64,000 nucleotides of DNA from Oryzias latipes (taxonomy: Eukaryota > Chordata > Actinopteri > Beloniformes > Adrianichthyidae): positions 27,600,823-27,664,822 of the forward strand of contig NC_019869.2 in NCBI RefSeq assembly GCF_002234675.1, written 5' to 3'. This document shows positions 11,247-21,473 of the stretch, in pieces. The notes under the pieces are model-generated. The model did not search any database. It worked only from the letters and a program-made list of their open reading frames with translations, and was not told where the DNA came from. Made by a program: the position numbers and the translations under genes. Numbering within the stretch: the first letter of the stretch is position 1; each line of letters starts with the position of its first letter.

Positions 11247-11570
11247 AAAAAAACTCCAACAGGAATAAGGGCAGAGGCCCTAAGGGAGACCCAGGACACG
11301 CTGGCCCCGGGGTCCCCCAAGAGGAGCTGGAGGAGAGGGAAGTCTGGGCATCTTTGCTTAGACTGCTGCCCTCACAACCTGGTTCTGGATGAATGGAAGA
11401 AGATGGATGCATGGATGGAACGTGTTCAGGCCTTTCAGCAAAACTCCACGATGGCAGACTCCGATCCTTCCTCATTTACTTTGCCAGAAGACTTGTTGGA
11501 GGACTCTGGTGCTGCCACAAACTTACCTGCTCCACATCTCCCATCTCCAGGATTCTATCAAAACAAATGA
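11247..11570 (+). CDS. open frame of about 107 codons, possible terminal exon
   Basis: The plus strand is open from after a stop at 11,244 to TGA at 11,570. It has plausible composition, including LVLDEWKKMDAWMERVQAFQ and an acidic tail, and an AATAAA lies at about 11,609. The upstream sequence is not a good acceptor. On the opposite strand the same interval shows strong pyrimidine tracts and a 28-base potential micro-exon (11,527-11,554) with good acceptor and GTAAGT donor. Which strand is coding cannot be decided here. Confidence 0.3.
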   Translation, partial: KKTPTGIRAEALRETQDTLAPGSPKRSWRRGKSGHLCLDCCPHNLVLDEWKKMDAWMERVQAFQQNSTMADSDPSSFTLPEDLLEDSGAATNLPAPHLPSPGFYQNK

Positions 11571-11689
11571 ATGTCGTATATTAACATGATGAAATGACAC
11601 AAAATACAATAAAACATATATGCAGGCGTGTTCATTTTCTTAAGGAAGAAGACGTGAAAATAACTTTGCATGTTCTATTTCCCCATGAA

Positions 11690-13141
11690 TCTTCTTTCTC
11701 TTTCGGCTTTTCCCATCAGGGGTCGCCACAGCGGATCATCCTTTTCCACTTCACTCTATCATGGACATCTTCTACCCTAACATTAGCCAACTTCATGTCC
11801 TCTGTTAAGACATCCATATATCTCCTCTTTGGCCGTCCTCTTGTCCTCCTGCCAGGCAGCTCCATCTCCAACATCCTTCTACCAATAAATCCACTGTCCC
11901 TCCTCTGAACATGTCCAAACCATCTCAGTCTTGCTTCTCTGACTTTGTCGCTAACACAGGCAACATGAGCCGTCCCTCTGATGTACTCGTTCCTTATCCT
12001 GTCTAACGTGGTCACTCCTAAGGAGAACCTCAACATCTCGATATCCGCTACCGCCATATCAGCCTCTTGTCTCTGTCTCACTGCTACCGTCTCTAACCCA
12101 TAGAGCAGAGCTGGTCTCACCACTGTCTTGAACACCTTTCCTTTGAGTCTTGCTGGCACTCTTCTGTCACACAACACTCCTGACACTTTCCTCCACCCGC
12201 TCCAACCTGCCTGCACTCGCCTCTTCACCTCTTTTCCACACTCCCCATCCCACTGAACTGTTGACCCCAAGTACTTAAACTCCTGCACCTTCTTCACCTC
12301 AACCCCCTGTAACCTAACGCTTCTACCTTGATCCCTGTCGTTCAGACACATGTATTCTGTCTTACTACGACTGACCTTCATACCTCTTCTTTCCAGAGCA
12401 AACCTCCACCTCTCTAGCTGTTCCTCCACCTGCTCTCTACTCTCACTGCAAATTACAATGTCATCCGCAAACATCATTGTCCAGGGAGATTCCTGTCTTA
12501 CCTCGTCTGTCAGCCTGTCCATCAGCATAGCAAACAAAAAAGGACTCAAAGCTGATCCTTGGTGTAGTCCCACCTCCACCTTGAACTCCTCTGTCTGACC
12601 TACAGCACATCTCACCACCGTCATACTTCTCTCATACATGTCCTGAACTACTCTGACATACTTCTCTGCCACTCCAGACGACCTCATACAGTACCACAGC
12701 TCCTCCCTCGGCACCCTGTCATACGCCTTCTCTAAATCTACGAACACACAATGCAGCTCCTTCTGACCATCTCTGTACTTTTCCATCAACATTCTCAAAG
12801 CAAAAATGGCATCAGTGGTGCTCTTACGGGGCATGAAACCATACTGCTGCTCACAAATCTCCACCTTCTTCCTAAGCCTGGCTTCCACTACTCTTTCCCA
12901 CAGCTTCATTGTGTGGCTCATCAACTTTATTCCTCTATAGTTGCTGCAGTTCTGCGTGTCACCCTTGTTCTTAAAGATCGGAACCAGAACGCTTCTCCTC
13001 CATTCCTCAGGCATCTTCTCACTCTCTAAAATCCTATTGAACAACCTCGTTAGAAATTCCACTGCTATCTCTCCTAAGCACTTCCATACCTCCACAGGTA
13101 GGTCATCAGGACCAACGGCCTTTCCGCTCTTCATCCTTTTC
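11690..13141 (-). mobile_element. RTE-clade LINE, 5'-truncated copy
   Basis: The 13-base direct repeat ATTTCCCCATGAA flanks the insertion (11,677-11,689 and 13,142-13,154). The 3' end (minus strand) carries the same GGGAAAAGCCGAAAGAGAA terminus as the full-length copy at 14,365-17,496. The reverse transcriptase region through the C-terminus is open, with about 16 residue differences by eye over about 455 from the intact copy. Truncation starts about 540 residues into the ORF, so the endonuclease is missing and the copy is dead on arrival. Confidence 0.93.
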
Positions 13142-13144
13142 ATT
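11716..13144 (-). pseudogene. RTE ORF fragment, reverse transcriptase and C-terminus
   Basis: Contains the RT palm motifs FVDLEKAYDRVP, LHQGSALSPFLFAML and MMFADDIVICS, then the C-terminal region ending RWKRMIRCGDP-like. The open frame runs on upstream into 38 codons of flanking DNA (to 13,257), an artefact of insertion into an open stretch. There is no endonuclease domain. Confidence 0.9.
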
Positions 13145-13154
13145 TCCCCATGAA

Positions 13155-13708
13155 TGCAGTTCACAAAGGAGGTCCCCACAGTGTTTTTGGTCAGAAACGC
13201 ATCTTCAAAATATCCACTGAGCCTAAAAGAACAGAAAAGTTTACATAAGAAAAACATTTATACCATCAAAAATGTAGGTGGAAAAGAATTTTACACACCC
13301 CAGTTGGCTCTCAAAACAGTACATTTAGCAAGTTCCATCCACTGCTACAGCCAACATGGAGGGAGAGCATGCAGGACCCTGGAACAGATGAACCTGACAG
13401 CCTCTCCATCTCAAAGTTAGCAGAAGATCAGTCCAGGAACAATTTGTACATGTTGTCTCCAAATAACTGACCAGTCTGAGAGAGGAAAGGGAAAAAAACA
13501 TGAGGTTCTTTTATGTATATACATACATACATGCACACATACAAGAATCAGGAATCAGACATTCTGTTGGAGTGGAACTTTAAGTCCCACTCCAACAGAA
13601 TTTTTAGCTATTATAAAATCGTTCCCAGCATTTTTTTAAATTACGATCATTTTGTTTTTTAAGACATTTTTCTGCAGCACAGCAGCTCATAAGAATTTCA
13701 CCTTCACC
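13155..13708. other. flank between the two LINE copies; possible minus-strand exon
   Basis: On the minus strand a strong acceptor TTCTTTTAG at about 13,226 opens a frame (LSGYFEDAFLTKNTVGTSFV) into which the truncated RTE inserted. Another strong acceptor CCTTTCCTCTCTCAG ends at about 13,480. A GGAGTGGGACTTAAAGT-type palindrome lies around 13,566-13,602 (TTCTGTTGGAGTGG and its complement). Confidence 0.3.
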
Positions 13709-14349
13709 TTGATTAATAAAAATGTTACATTTACTCATAAGGATACAGTTACTGACCCAGAAGGCAGATTTGTAATCATTAATATATCCATTCATAAGGA
13801 CTTTTGCATCGCCAGTATCTATGGCCCTAATGTTGACGACTCTTCCTTCTTTCACAGATTCTTCACCTCACTCTCAGTTCACTCTGACTCCACAATCATT
13901 ATAGGAGGAGACGTCAACCTGGTTTTGGACCCTGAACTTGACAGACTCAGCACAGCAGCACAGCAGCAAATCAGCGTACATGGCAGTCTGCAAGTATTCT
14001 AAAGCAGTACATGAATGATCTGGGTCTCTGCGACGCTTGGCGCTCATGTCATCCAAGCACTAAGGGGTTCACCTTTTTTTCTCCAGTTCATCATTCACAC
14101 TCTCGTTTAGATTATTTATTAGTCAGTAACTCCCTTTTGAAAGAAATTAAAAGTTCCAACATTCATCCAATTATTATCAGTGACCATGCACCAGTTTCTG
14201 TTACTATTTCAAGGGAAGTACCCAGACCCTCGGGTTCAACCTGGAGGTTTAATACATCTCTGTTAAAAGACCAGGAATTTATTGAATTCTTTAAAAAAGA
14301 GTGGGCAACCTTCTTAGAATTCAACAATACTTCTGAAATATCACCAAGT
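13709..14349 (+). pseudogene. L1-type ORF2 endonuclease part (plus copy)
   Basis: Apurinic-endonuclease-like domain, missing its first ~80 residues. Recognisable blocks are INKNVTFTHKDTVTDPEGRF, ASIYGPN, GGDVNLVLDPELDR, SRLDYLLVS and ISDHAPVS. The last two match the YLLVS..SDHAPV signature near the C-terminal catalytic His of L1 endonucleases. A frameshift sits near 13,965-14,010, where a small deletion has altered the sequence relative to the minus copy. Confidence 0.85.
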
Positions 14350-14364
14350 ATTCTTTGGGAAGCA

Positions 14365-17300
14365 AATCTAGCCACAGGGGTTGCAAGCCAGTAACTTCTG
14401 TGCCGGTCCCAAGCCCGGATAAATAGAGAGGGTTGCGTCAGGAAGGGCATCCGGCGTAAAAAATTGCCAAAATAACCATGCGAATCATCCACAACACTTT
14501 AGACATACCGGATCGGTCGAGGCCCGGGTTAACAACGACCGCCACCGATGCTGTTAACCTACAGGGTGTCGGTGGAAATTTGACTACTGTTGGTGGAAGA
14601 AAGAGGGGAGGCAGAAGGGTCCGTGGCCAGAGAGAGAAGGGAAAAGGCAGGAACATAGGTTTGAGAATAGGGACTCTTAACGTTGGCACAATGACAGGGA
14701 AAGGCAGAGAGCTGGCAGACATGATGGAGAGAAGGAAGGTAGATGTACTGTGTGTGCAGGAGACAAGGTGGAAGGGCAGCAAGGCACGTAGTATTGGAGG
14801 AGGATACAAACTGTTCTATCATGGTGTTGATAGGAAGAGAAACGGGGTAGGAGTGATTCTGAAGGGGGAGTTTGTAAACAGTGTTCTAGAGGTGAAAAGA
14901 GTCTCAGACAGGATGATGAGCCTAAAGTTAGAAATTGAAGGGGTGATGGTGAATGTAGTCAGTGGGTATGCGCCACAGGTTGGCTGTGAGTTAGAAGTGA
15001 AGGAGAGATTCTGGAGTGAGTTGGATGAGGTCATAGAGAGTTTTCCCAGAGGAGAGAGAGTTGTTATTGGAGCAGACTTTAATGGGCATGTTGGTGAGGG
15101 CAACAGAGGTGATGAGGAGGTGATGGGCAGGTTTGGTGTGAAGGAAAGGAATCTGGAGGGACAGATGGTGGTGGACTTTGCGAAGAGGATGGAAATGGCT
15201 GTAGTCAACACTTACTTCCAGAAGAGAGAGGAACATAGAGTGACATACAGAAGTGGAGGTAGGAGTACTCAGGTGGACTACATCCTATGTAGACGAGGTC
15301 ATTTGAGAGAGGTTAATGACTGCAAAGTGGTGGTAGGAGAGAGTGTAGCCAGACAGCACCGCATGGTGGTGTGTAAGATGACTCTGGAGGTCAGGAAGAA
15401 GAAGAGAGGGAAAACAGAAAAGAAGACCAAGTGGTGGAAGCTACAGAATGAAGAAACTTGTGAGGAATTTAGGCAGAAGTTGAGGCAGGTCCTGGGTGGT
15501 CAGGATGAGCTTCCAGAGGACTGGGAAACTACAGCAGAGATTATCAGGGAAACAGGTAGGAAGGTGCTAGGTGTGTCATCTGGAAAGAGGAAAGACGGTA
15601 AAGAGACTTGGTGGTGGAATGAGGAAGTACAGGAATGCGTCCAGAGGAAGAGGTTGGCTAAAAGGAAGTGGGATGTAGAAAGGACTGAGGAAGGTAGACA
15701 GGAGTACAAGGAAGCGCAGCGTAAAGTGAAGAGAGAGGTGGCAAAGGCCAAACAGAAAGCTTACGATGAGCTATATGACAGGTTAGACACAAAGGAAGGA
15801 GAGAAGGACTTGTACAGGCTAGCCAGACAGAGAGACAGAGATGGGAAGGACGTGCAACAGATAAGGGTGATTAAGGACAGAGATGGAAAGGTGCTAACAA
15901 CCCAAGAGAGTGTACAGAAAAGATGGAAGGAGTATTTTGAGGAGCTGATGAACGAGGAAAATGACAGGGAAAGAAGGGAGGAAGATGTGGTTGTTGTGGA
16001 GCAGGAAGTAGCAGAGATTGGAAAGGATGAGGTTAGGAAGGCTCTGAAAAGGATGAAGAGCGGAAAGGCCGTTGGTCCTGATGACGTACCTGTGGAGGTA
16101 TGGAAGTGCCTAGGAGAGACAGCAGTGGAATTTCTAACAAGGTTGTTCAATAGGATTTTAGAGAGTGAGAAGATGCCTGAGGAATGGAGGAGAAGCGTTC
16201 TGGTCCCGATCTTTAAGAACAAGGGTGACACGCAGAACTGCAGCAACTATAGAGGAATAAAGTTGATGAGCCACACAATGAAGCTGTGGGAAAGAGTAGT
16301 GGAAGCCAGGCTTAGGAAGAAGGTGGAGATTTGTGAGCAGCAGTATGGTTTCATGCCCCGTAAGAGCACCACTGATGCCATTTTTGCTTTGAGAATGTTG
16401 ATGGAAAAGTACAGAGAAGGTCAGAAGGAGCTGCATTGTGTGTTCGTAGATTTAGAGAAGGCGTATGACAGGGTGCCGAGGGAGGAGCTGTGGTACTGTA
16501 TGAGGTCGTCTGGAGTGGCAGAAAAGTATGTCAGAGTAGTTCAGGACATGTATGAGAGAAGTATGACGGTGGTGAGATGTGCTGTAGGTCAGACAGAGGA
16601 GTTCAAGGTGGAGGTGGGACTACACCAAGGATCAGCTTTGAGTCCTTTTTTGTTTGCTATGCTGATGGACAGGCTGACAGACGAGGTAAGACAGGAATCT
16701 CCCTGGACAATGATGTTTGCGGATGACATTGTAATTTGCAGTGAGAGTAGAGAGCAGGTGGAGGAACAGCTAGAGAGGTGGAGGTTTGCTCTGGAAAGAA
16801 GAGGTATGAAGGTCAGTCGTAGTAAGACAGAATACATGTGTCTGAACGAGAGGGATCAAGGTAGAAGCGTTAGGTTACAGGGGACTGAGGTGAAGAAGGT
16901 GCAGGAGTTTAAGTACTTGGGGTCAACAGTTCAGTGTGATGGGGATTGTGGAAAAGAGGTGAAGAGGCGAGTGCAGGCAGGTTGGAGCGGTTGGAGGAAA
17001 GTGTCAGGAGTGTTGTGTGACAGAAGAGTGCCAGCAAGACTCAAAGGAAAGGTGTACAAGACAGTGGTGAGACCAGCTCTGCTCTATGGGTTAGAGACGG
17101 TAGCAGTGAGACAGAGACAAGAGGCTGAGATGGAGGTAGCGGAGATGAAGATGTTGAGGTTCTCCTTAGGAGTGACCAGGTTAGACAGGATAAGGAACGA
17201 GTACATCAGAGGGACGGCTCATGTTGCCTGTGTCAGCGACAAAGTCAGAGAAGCCAGACTGAGATGGTTTGGACATGTTCAGAGGAGGGATAGTGGATAT

Positions 17301-17496
17301 ATTGGTAGAAGGATGTTGGAGATGGAGCTGCCTGGCAGGAGGGCAAGAGGACGGCCAAAGAGGAGATACATGGATGTCTTAACAGAGGACATGAAGTTGG
17401 CTAATGTTAGGGTAGAAGATGTCCATGATAGAGTGAGGTGGAAAAGGATGATTCGCTGTGGCGACCCCTGATGGGAAAAGCCGAAAGAGAAAGAAG
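14365..17496 (+). mobile_element. RTE-clade LINE, full-length
   Basis: Bounded by 15-base target duplications (14,350-14,364 and 17,497-17,511). It begins with a short 5' UTR of about 113 bases containing GGGTTGCGTCAGGAAGGGCA, a sequence typical of fish RTE (Expander-like) elements. It has one long ORF and a very short 3' UTR ending GAAAGAGAAAGAAG rather than poly-A, as usual for RTE. Its 3' end matches the truncated copy at 11,690. It is the only mobile element in the window with an intact, complete-looking ORF. Confidence 0.93.
14478..17471 (+). CDS. RTE endonuclease-reverse transcriptase polyprotein
   Basis: A 997-residue ORF with no internal stop, close to the usual length of RTE proteins. 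The AP-endonuclease occupies about residues 55-300, with LNVGTMTGKGRELA, LCVQETRW (about 90), YAPQVG, GADFNGHVG (about 197) and QVDYILCRR, then a basic Lys/Glu-rich linker. Reverse transcriptase occupies about 540-800, with PIFKNKGDTQNCSNYRG, FVDLEKAYDRVP (about 655), LHQGSALSP and the catalytic FADD (about 745). A C-terminal region follows with RPALLYGLETV. It makes a nick at the target and primes cDNA synthesis there. The start is the first ATG after the GC-rich 5' UTR; an alternative start is at about residue 56. It may be recently active, but expression is unknown. Confidence 0.92.
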   Translation: MRIIHNTLDIPDRSRPGLTTTATDAVNLQGVGGNLTTVGGRKRGGRRVRGQREKGKGRNIGLRIGTLNVGTMTGKGRELADMMERRKVDVLCVQETRWKGSKARSIGGGYKLFYHGVDRKRNGVGVILKGEFVNSVLEVKRVSDRMMSLKLEIEGVMVNVVSGYAPQVGCELEVKERFWSELDEVIESFPRGERVVIGADFNGHVGEGNRGDEEVMGRFGVKERNLEGQMVVDFAKRMEMAVVNTYFQKREEHRVTYRSGGRSTQVDYILCRRGHLREVNDCKVVVGESVARQHRMVVCKMTLEVRKKKRGKTEKKTKWWKLQNEETCEEFRQKLRQVLGGQDELPEDWETTAEIIRETGRKVLGVSSGKRKDGKETWWWNEEVQECVQRKRLAKRKWDVERTEEGRQEYKEAQRKVKREVAKAKQKAYDELYDRLDTKEGEKDLYRLARQRDRDGKDVQQIRVIKDRDGKVLTTQESVQKRWKEYFEELMNEENDRERREEDVVVVEQEVAEIGKDEVRKALKRMKSGKAVGPDDVPVEVWKCLGETAVEFLTRLFNRILESEKMPEEWRRSVLVPIFKNKGDTQNCSNYRGIKLMSHTMKLWERVVEARLRKKVEICEQQYGFMPRKSTTDAIFALRMLMEKYREGQKELHCVFVDLEKAYDRVPREELWYCMRSSGVAEKYVRVVQDMYERSMTVVRCAVGQTEEFKVEVGLHQGSALSPFLFAMLMDRLTDEVRQESPWTMMFADDIVICSESREQVEEQLERWRFALERRGMKVSRSKTEYMCLNERDQGRSVRLQGTEVKKVQEFKYLGSTVQCDGDCGKEVKRRVQAGWSGWRKVSGVLCDRRVPARLKGKVYKTVVRPALLYGLETVAVRQRQEAEMEVAEMKMLRFSLGVTRLDRIRNEYIRGTAHVACVSDKVREARLRWFGHVQRRDSGYIGRRMLEMELPGRRARGRPKRRYMDVLTEDMKLANVRVEDVHDRVRWKRMIRCGDP

Positions 17497-18610
17497 ATTC
17501 TTTGGGAAGCAGCAAAAGCAGTCATGAGAGGGAAAATCATCTCTTATTCAACGCATAAAAAACGCAAGGAGAAAGCAGATTTATTAGAATTAGGAAATAA
17601 AATAAAAACTCTGGAGACTGCTTATGCTGCTTCTGCACAGGAACACATACTGGGCGACCTGAAAAATTTAAAGCTGCAGTTAAATGACATCATCAATAAA
17701 CAAACACAATTCCAGATACAAAGGCTTCGACTGGAAAGATATGAAAAGTCAAATAAATCTGGCAAATTTCTAGCTAATCAGCTTAAAATTAATAAAGAAA
17801 AATCAACAATCACTTCTATTATGGACCAAACAGGGAATGTCACCCATGACCCGGTAAAAATTAATAATGCGTTTAAAGACTTTTATCAAAACTTATACAC
17901 TCCACAGATCAATCCATCAGAACAAAGCATCAACTCATTTCTCAACAATATAAACCTGCCCAAGTTAAACGAAGATCAAATCACAAGTTTAGACTCTCCG
18001 CTCTCGTTGTCTGAGCTTCATGAAGCTCTGTCACTTATGCCTAATGGTAAAGCACCAGGACCCGACGGCTTTCCTGCAGAGTTTTATAAGGAATTCTGGG
18101 AACAACTGGCACCAACGTTTTATAAAACGGTAAAATTTATCAATGAAAGCCAATCTCTACCACCTAACATGAACCCCGCCAACATTATCCTTCTTCTAAA
18201 ACCAGACAAAGACCCCACGAGTCCTTCAAGCTATCGCCCCATTTCTTTAATTAATGCAGATGTAAAAATTATCTGCAAAGCACTAGCACAGAGAATAGAA
18301 AAAGTCACTCCTCACATAATTGACTTTGATCAAACTGGATTCATCAAAGGCAGACACTCGGATGACAATGTCCGCAGACTCGTTAACATAATAGACTTTG
18401 CCACCATCAAAAACCAGGAAATGACTATACTATAGCTGGATGCTGAAAAAGCCTTTGATAGAGTAAACTGGAAGTTCCTCATTGCTGCCCTCCATAAGTT
18501 TGGGTTTGGAGAATCATTCATCAATTGGATCAAAATATTATATCACAACCCCAATGCATCAGTTAGAACTAATAAACAGACTTCCTACAGGTTTTTTCTT
18601 GGAAGAGGAA
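17497..18610 (+). pseudogene. L1-type ORF2, linker and reverse transcriptase first half
   Basis: Reads on from the endonuclease part after the RTE. There is a Lys/Glu-rich linker, then NGKAPGPDGFPAEFYKEFWE, SYRPISLINADVKI and TGFIKGRHSDDNVRRLV, all standard L1-clade RT blocks. A TAG stop at 18,433 falls just before the palm motif LDAEKAFDRVNW. The reading continues to the GRGTRQG block and is then lost in a deletion. Confidence 0.85.
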
Positions 18611-20268
18611 CCAGACAGGGTTGCAGATGACATATTACTGTTTTTAAGTAATATACATTCTGTAAATGAAACGGCAACAATCATTAATGAATTCTCTTCT
18701 ATATCAGACTATTCCATTAATTGGAATAAATCTGTTTTATTACCACTGAACAGTAATGCGGAGCAAGGACTCACAATACCAGTCAAATCAGGCAATATAA
18801 ATATCTAGGTATTTATTTTTCCCCCAAAATATCAGAACTGGTGCAGCTAAACTACACCCCATTACTGAAAAACATACAGGACGATCTAACACGCTGGACC
18901 AACCTGCCTTTGTCTCTTATGGGCAAGGTAGCCACGGTAAAAATGAAAATCTTACCCAAAGTTAATTATCTCTTCTCAATGATTGCCACACAACCGCCAT
19001 TAAAATGGTTCAAAACATTAGACTCATCCATATCAAGCTTTCTATGGAACAATAAACCTGCAAGAATTAGTCTAAAAACTTTAAAATCTGCAAAAAGCTG
19101 TGGAGGATTAGAATTACCTAACTTCCACAATTACTTTCTTGCAAATAGATTACAATACATCTTAAAATGGTTAAAAAATAATCCAGAAACCAACTCGTGG
19201 TTAGACTTGGAACAGGCGTTATGTGGAAAGATCAACCTGTCAGATCTTCCATTTATTAGCCAAATAGTTAAAAAACAGGATTGTTTCAAAAGTATTAATA
19301 TAAATGCCACTTTAACAGCCTGGTGGGAATTTCTCAAAATATCAAAATCATCAATTCAACCGTGCAAAATGACACCCATCTGGAACAACTTGGACATCCT
19401 TATAAATAAAAAAATGATTCATTTCCCAGCTTGGCAAGCAGGGGGCATAAAACAACTAGAGCACATAATTATTGATAGAAGATTCATAACTCCCCAGGAA
19501 CTTCAAGACAAACATGGAATATATAACTTCTTGGAATATCAGCAACTTAAATCAATTATTACTAAAAAGTTTAAATACAGAGACAACGATTTAAAGCTAC
19601 CAGATGTAGTTACCACTCTGATCAATTTCTCAATGAATAAAACTCTCTCCAAAATATACAAACTTTTATGCAATTTAGATAACAATATTTCACTTCCAAC
19701 AACAAAATGGGATGCGGATTTGAGCATCAGCACAGATGAAAGTTTTTGGTCAGAACTTTGTCTAAACACCTTTAAAATGACAAAAAGTCCAAATCTGCAG
19801 CTAATCCATTTCAAAACTCTTCACAGAATTTACTACACTGGACAGAGGATGTTCAAGATGGGTCTCAGTAACTCAGACATTTGTCAGCACTGTGACAGTA
19901 ATCTACCCGACAATTACATGCATGCACTATGGTTCTGCACGCCTGTCCAGGCTCTCTGGCAGCAGGTATGTGCCGATCTATCAGTCTGGCTTAAGGTTTC
20001 AATCACAGCTTCACCGTCACTTTGTGTGCTTGGTGACATGAGTGCCATCGATGTAGAAGGAGGATTAGGCTCTATCATTTTCATAACTCTTTGCATTGCT
20101 AAAAAAACTATTTTAATAAATTGGAAAAGCAAAAAAAATATAAATATAAGTCAACACAGAAATCTGCTGCTTGATCATATCAGCTTGGAAAAAATGTCAG
20201 CCCAAAGTTCAAGTAACTTCGAAAGAATTCGGTCTCTCTGGTCTCCCATAGCTAACTCCGTGACTTAG
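18610..20268 (+). pseudogene. L1-type ORF2, reverse transcriptase second half and C-terminus
   Basis: Directly after RQG the sequence jumps to ADDILLFLSN, so about 80 residues between the RT thumb-side blocks are deleted. A frameshift near 18,795 separates the LLPLNS region from a long intact stretch (18,841-20,268) that includes MGKVATVKMKILPKVNYLF, FLWNNKPARISL and a C-terminal CxxC...H...C cluster (ICQHCDSNLPDNYMHALWFC) typical of L1/Tx1 ORF2 tails. It ends in TAG at 20,266-20,268. Confidence 0.85.
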
Positions 20269-21470
20269 GGGGTGGGGGGGGCATGGTCGTCGCTGCTCCT
20301 TGCCCTTCTGCCGTGGGCTGGGGTGGGGGTCGGGGCCTCCGGTGCCTGGGTGGGGCGGCCTGGGGCGCTGCGTGGTCCTCTGGGCTTGGGTGTGGGGGTG
20401 CGTGGTGGGGGGGTGGGGTGGTGGTCTGGCTTGGCTTGGGGGGGTGGTCCCTTTGCCTGTGCTGGGGGGGTTGGCGGGGGGCGCTGCTCGGGGGGGGGGG
20501 GGGCGCTGCTCGGGGGGGGGGGCCCAGCGGCGCTGGATGGGCTTCCCGTCTACACCTGGGGCTGGGATCGGCCCTTCCCTGGCTCTGGGGCGGGACGGGA
20601 CAACCCTCTTGGGGCCCCCGGTCGCTCTGGGTGTCATCCGCTTCGGCTGCGGGGTCTGGGGGTGGGGTGGGGTGGGGGTCTTGTCGGCCCTGTCCTGTGG
20701 GGGGGCATTCTGGGGGAGGGGGGGGGGGCACTATTGGTACGGGGCAGGGGGGGTTGACGGGTCGGGGTCTCCGCTGAGGCCATCGGCGGTTTCCCCGCCT
20801 GTTGGCTGCCTCGGTCCCGTCGAGGCCTGACCAGAGCTCTTCTAGGGCCGGCGTTTGAGGGTGGGGGCCTGGGCTTGCTCCGGGGGGGGCCGGCGCTTTC
20901 TGGCTCCCCTCTCTCTGTGTGTGGGGGTGGTGGTGCTGGGCCTGGGGTGTCTGCGCCTCCGGGGGTGGGGCCCCGGGGCTGGGTGGGCCTGGCCCCCTTG
21001 CTGGGGGGGGGGCGGGGGACGGCTGTTTGACCACCGGGGGACAGTCTATCATCTGTCCCCAACTTACCCCCTTCCTCATATAACCTCATAATAGGGTGAG
21101 GGGGTGGGGGGCTTAGCCTGCGATGAGCCTTGGGGGGGGGTTTACTAGGCAGTGGCCCCCCTCCTGTGGTTGCCGTATGGAGTGGGCCCCCCCTCTTTCG
21201 GTTTAATTTGCACCTTAGACATGTAGGGCCCTTGGTAAGGGGGGTGCTTGGACATCACTGCCAGCAAGCAGCGGATGTCCTCCTAGCACCCTACCCACCA
21301 ATTTTAACCGCACCTTAGACATTTAGGGCCCCTTGGTGGGGAGGGTGAGGGGACGTCACTGTGAGTAATCAGGAGATGTCCCCTTAGTGCCCTACCCGCC
21401 AATTTTAACCGCACCCCCCTTAGTACACACACCCCTCCCCCCTCAATATATACATCCCAACATGTATATA
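20269..21470 (+). other. G-rich 3' UTR of the L1-type element
   Basis: About 800 bases to 21,080 are dominated by G runs on the plus strand, some of ten or more, with strand asymmetry and many GGG-spaced groups that could form G-quadruplexes. From 21,180 two diverged copies of a GCACCTTAGACAT.TAGGGCCC segment follow, then ATATATACATCCCAACATGTATATAT-like inverted DNA before the junction at 21,471. Long open frames here come from base composition and are not genes. A shorter relative is at 27,590-28,130. Confidence 0.75.
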
Positions 21471-21473
21471 TGG

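Larger units (their letters stand above)
13709..21470 (+). mobile_element. L1/Tx1-type LINE copy, 5'-truncated, split by RTE
   Basis: The copy starts inside the endonuclease, at about residue 80 of ORF2, and runs to a long G-rich 3' UTR. It is interrupted by the RTE at 14,365-17,496 with a perfect 15-base duplication ATTCTTTGGGAAGCA; the ORF2 reading ILWEA continues across the empty site. Pieces of the same family recur at 21,474-22,990 (minus), 26,546-27,215, 27,590-28,130 and 28,276-29,010. The right boundary abuts the inverted L1 copy without an A-tail, so the 3' end is probably incomplete. Confidence 0.85.

Noticed and set aside
11210-11392. Collagen-like GPKGDPGHAGP frame on plus
   Set aside because: Only three Gly-X-Y triplets. 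The overlapping +1 frame is longer and more protein-like, so the collagen reading is probably chance.
12350-13153. Plus-strand open frames across the truncated RTE
   Set aside because: They are antisense shadows of the minus-strand RTE reverse transcriptase; the same shadows appear opposite the intact copy.
20252-21091. Several long open frames on both strands in the G-rich block (Pro-rich on minus, Gly/Trp-rich on plus)
   Set aside because: All frames are open because G-runs contain no stop codons. The region follows the L1 ORF2 stop and lacks any start context or domain; it is a 3' UTR.
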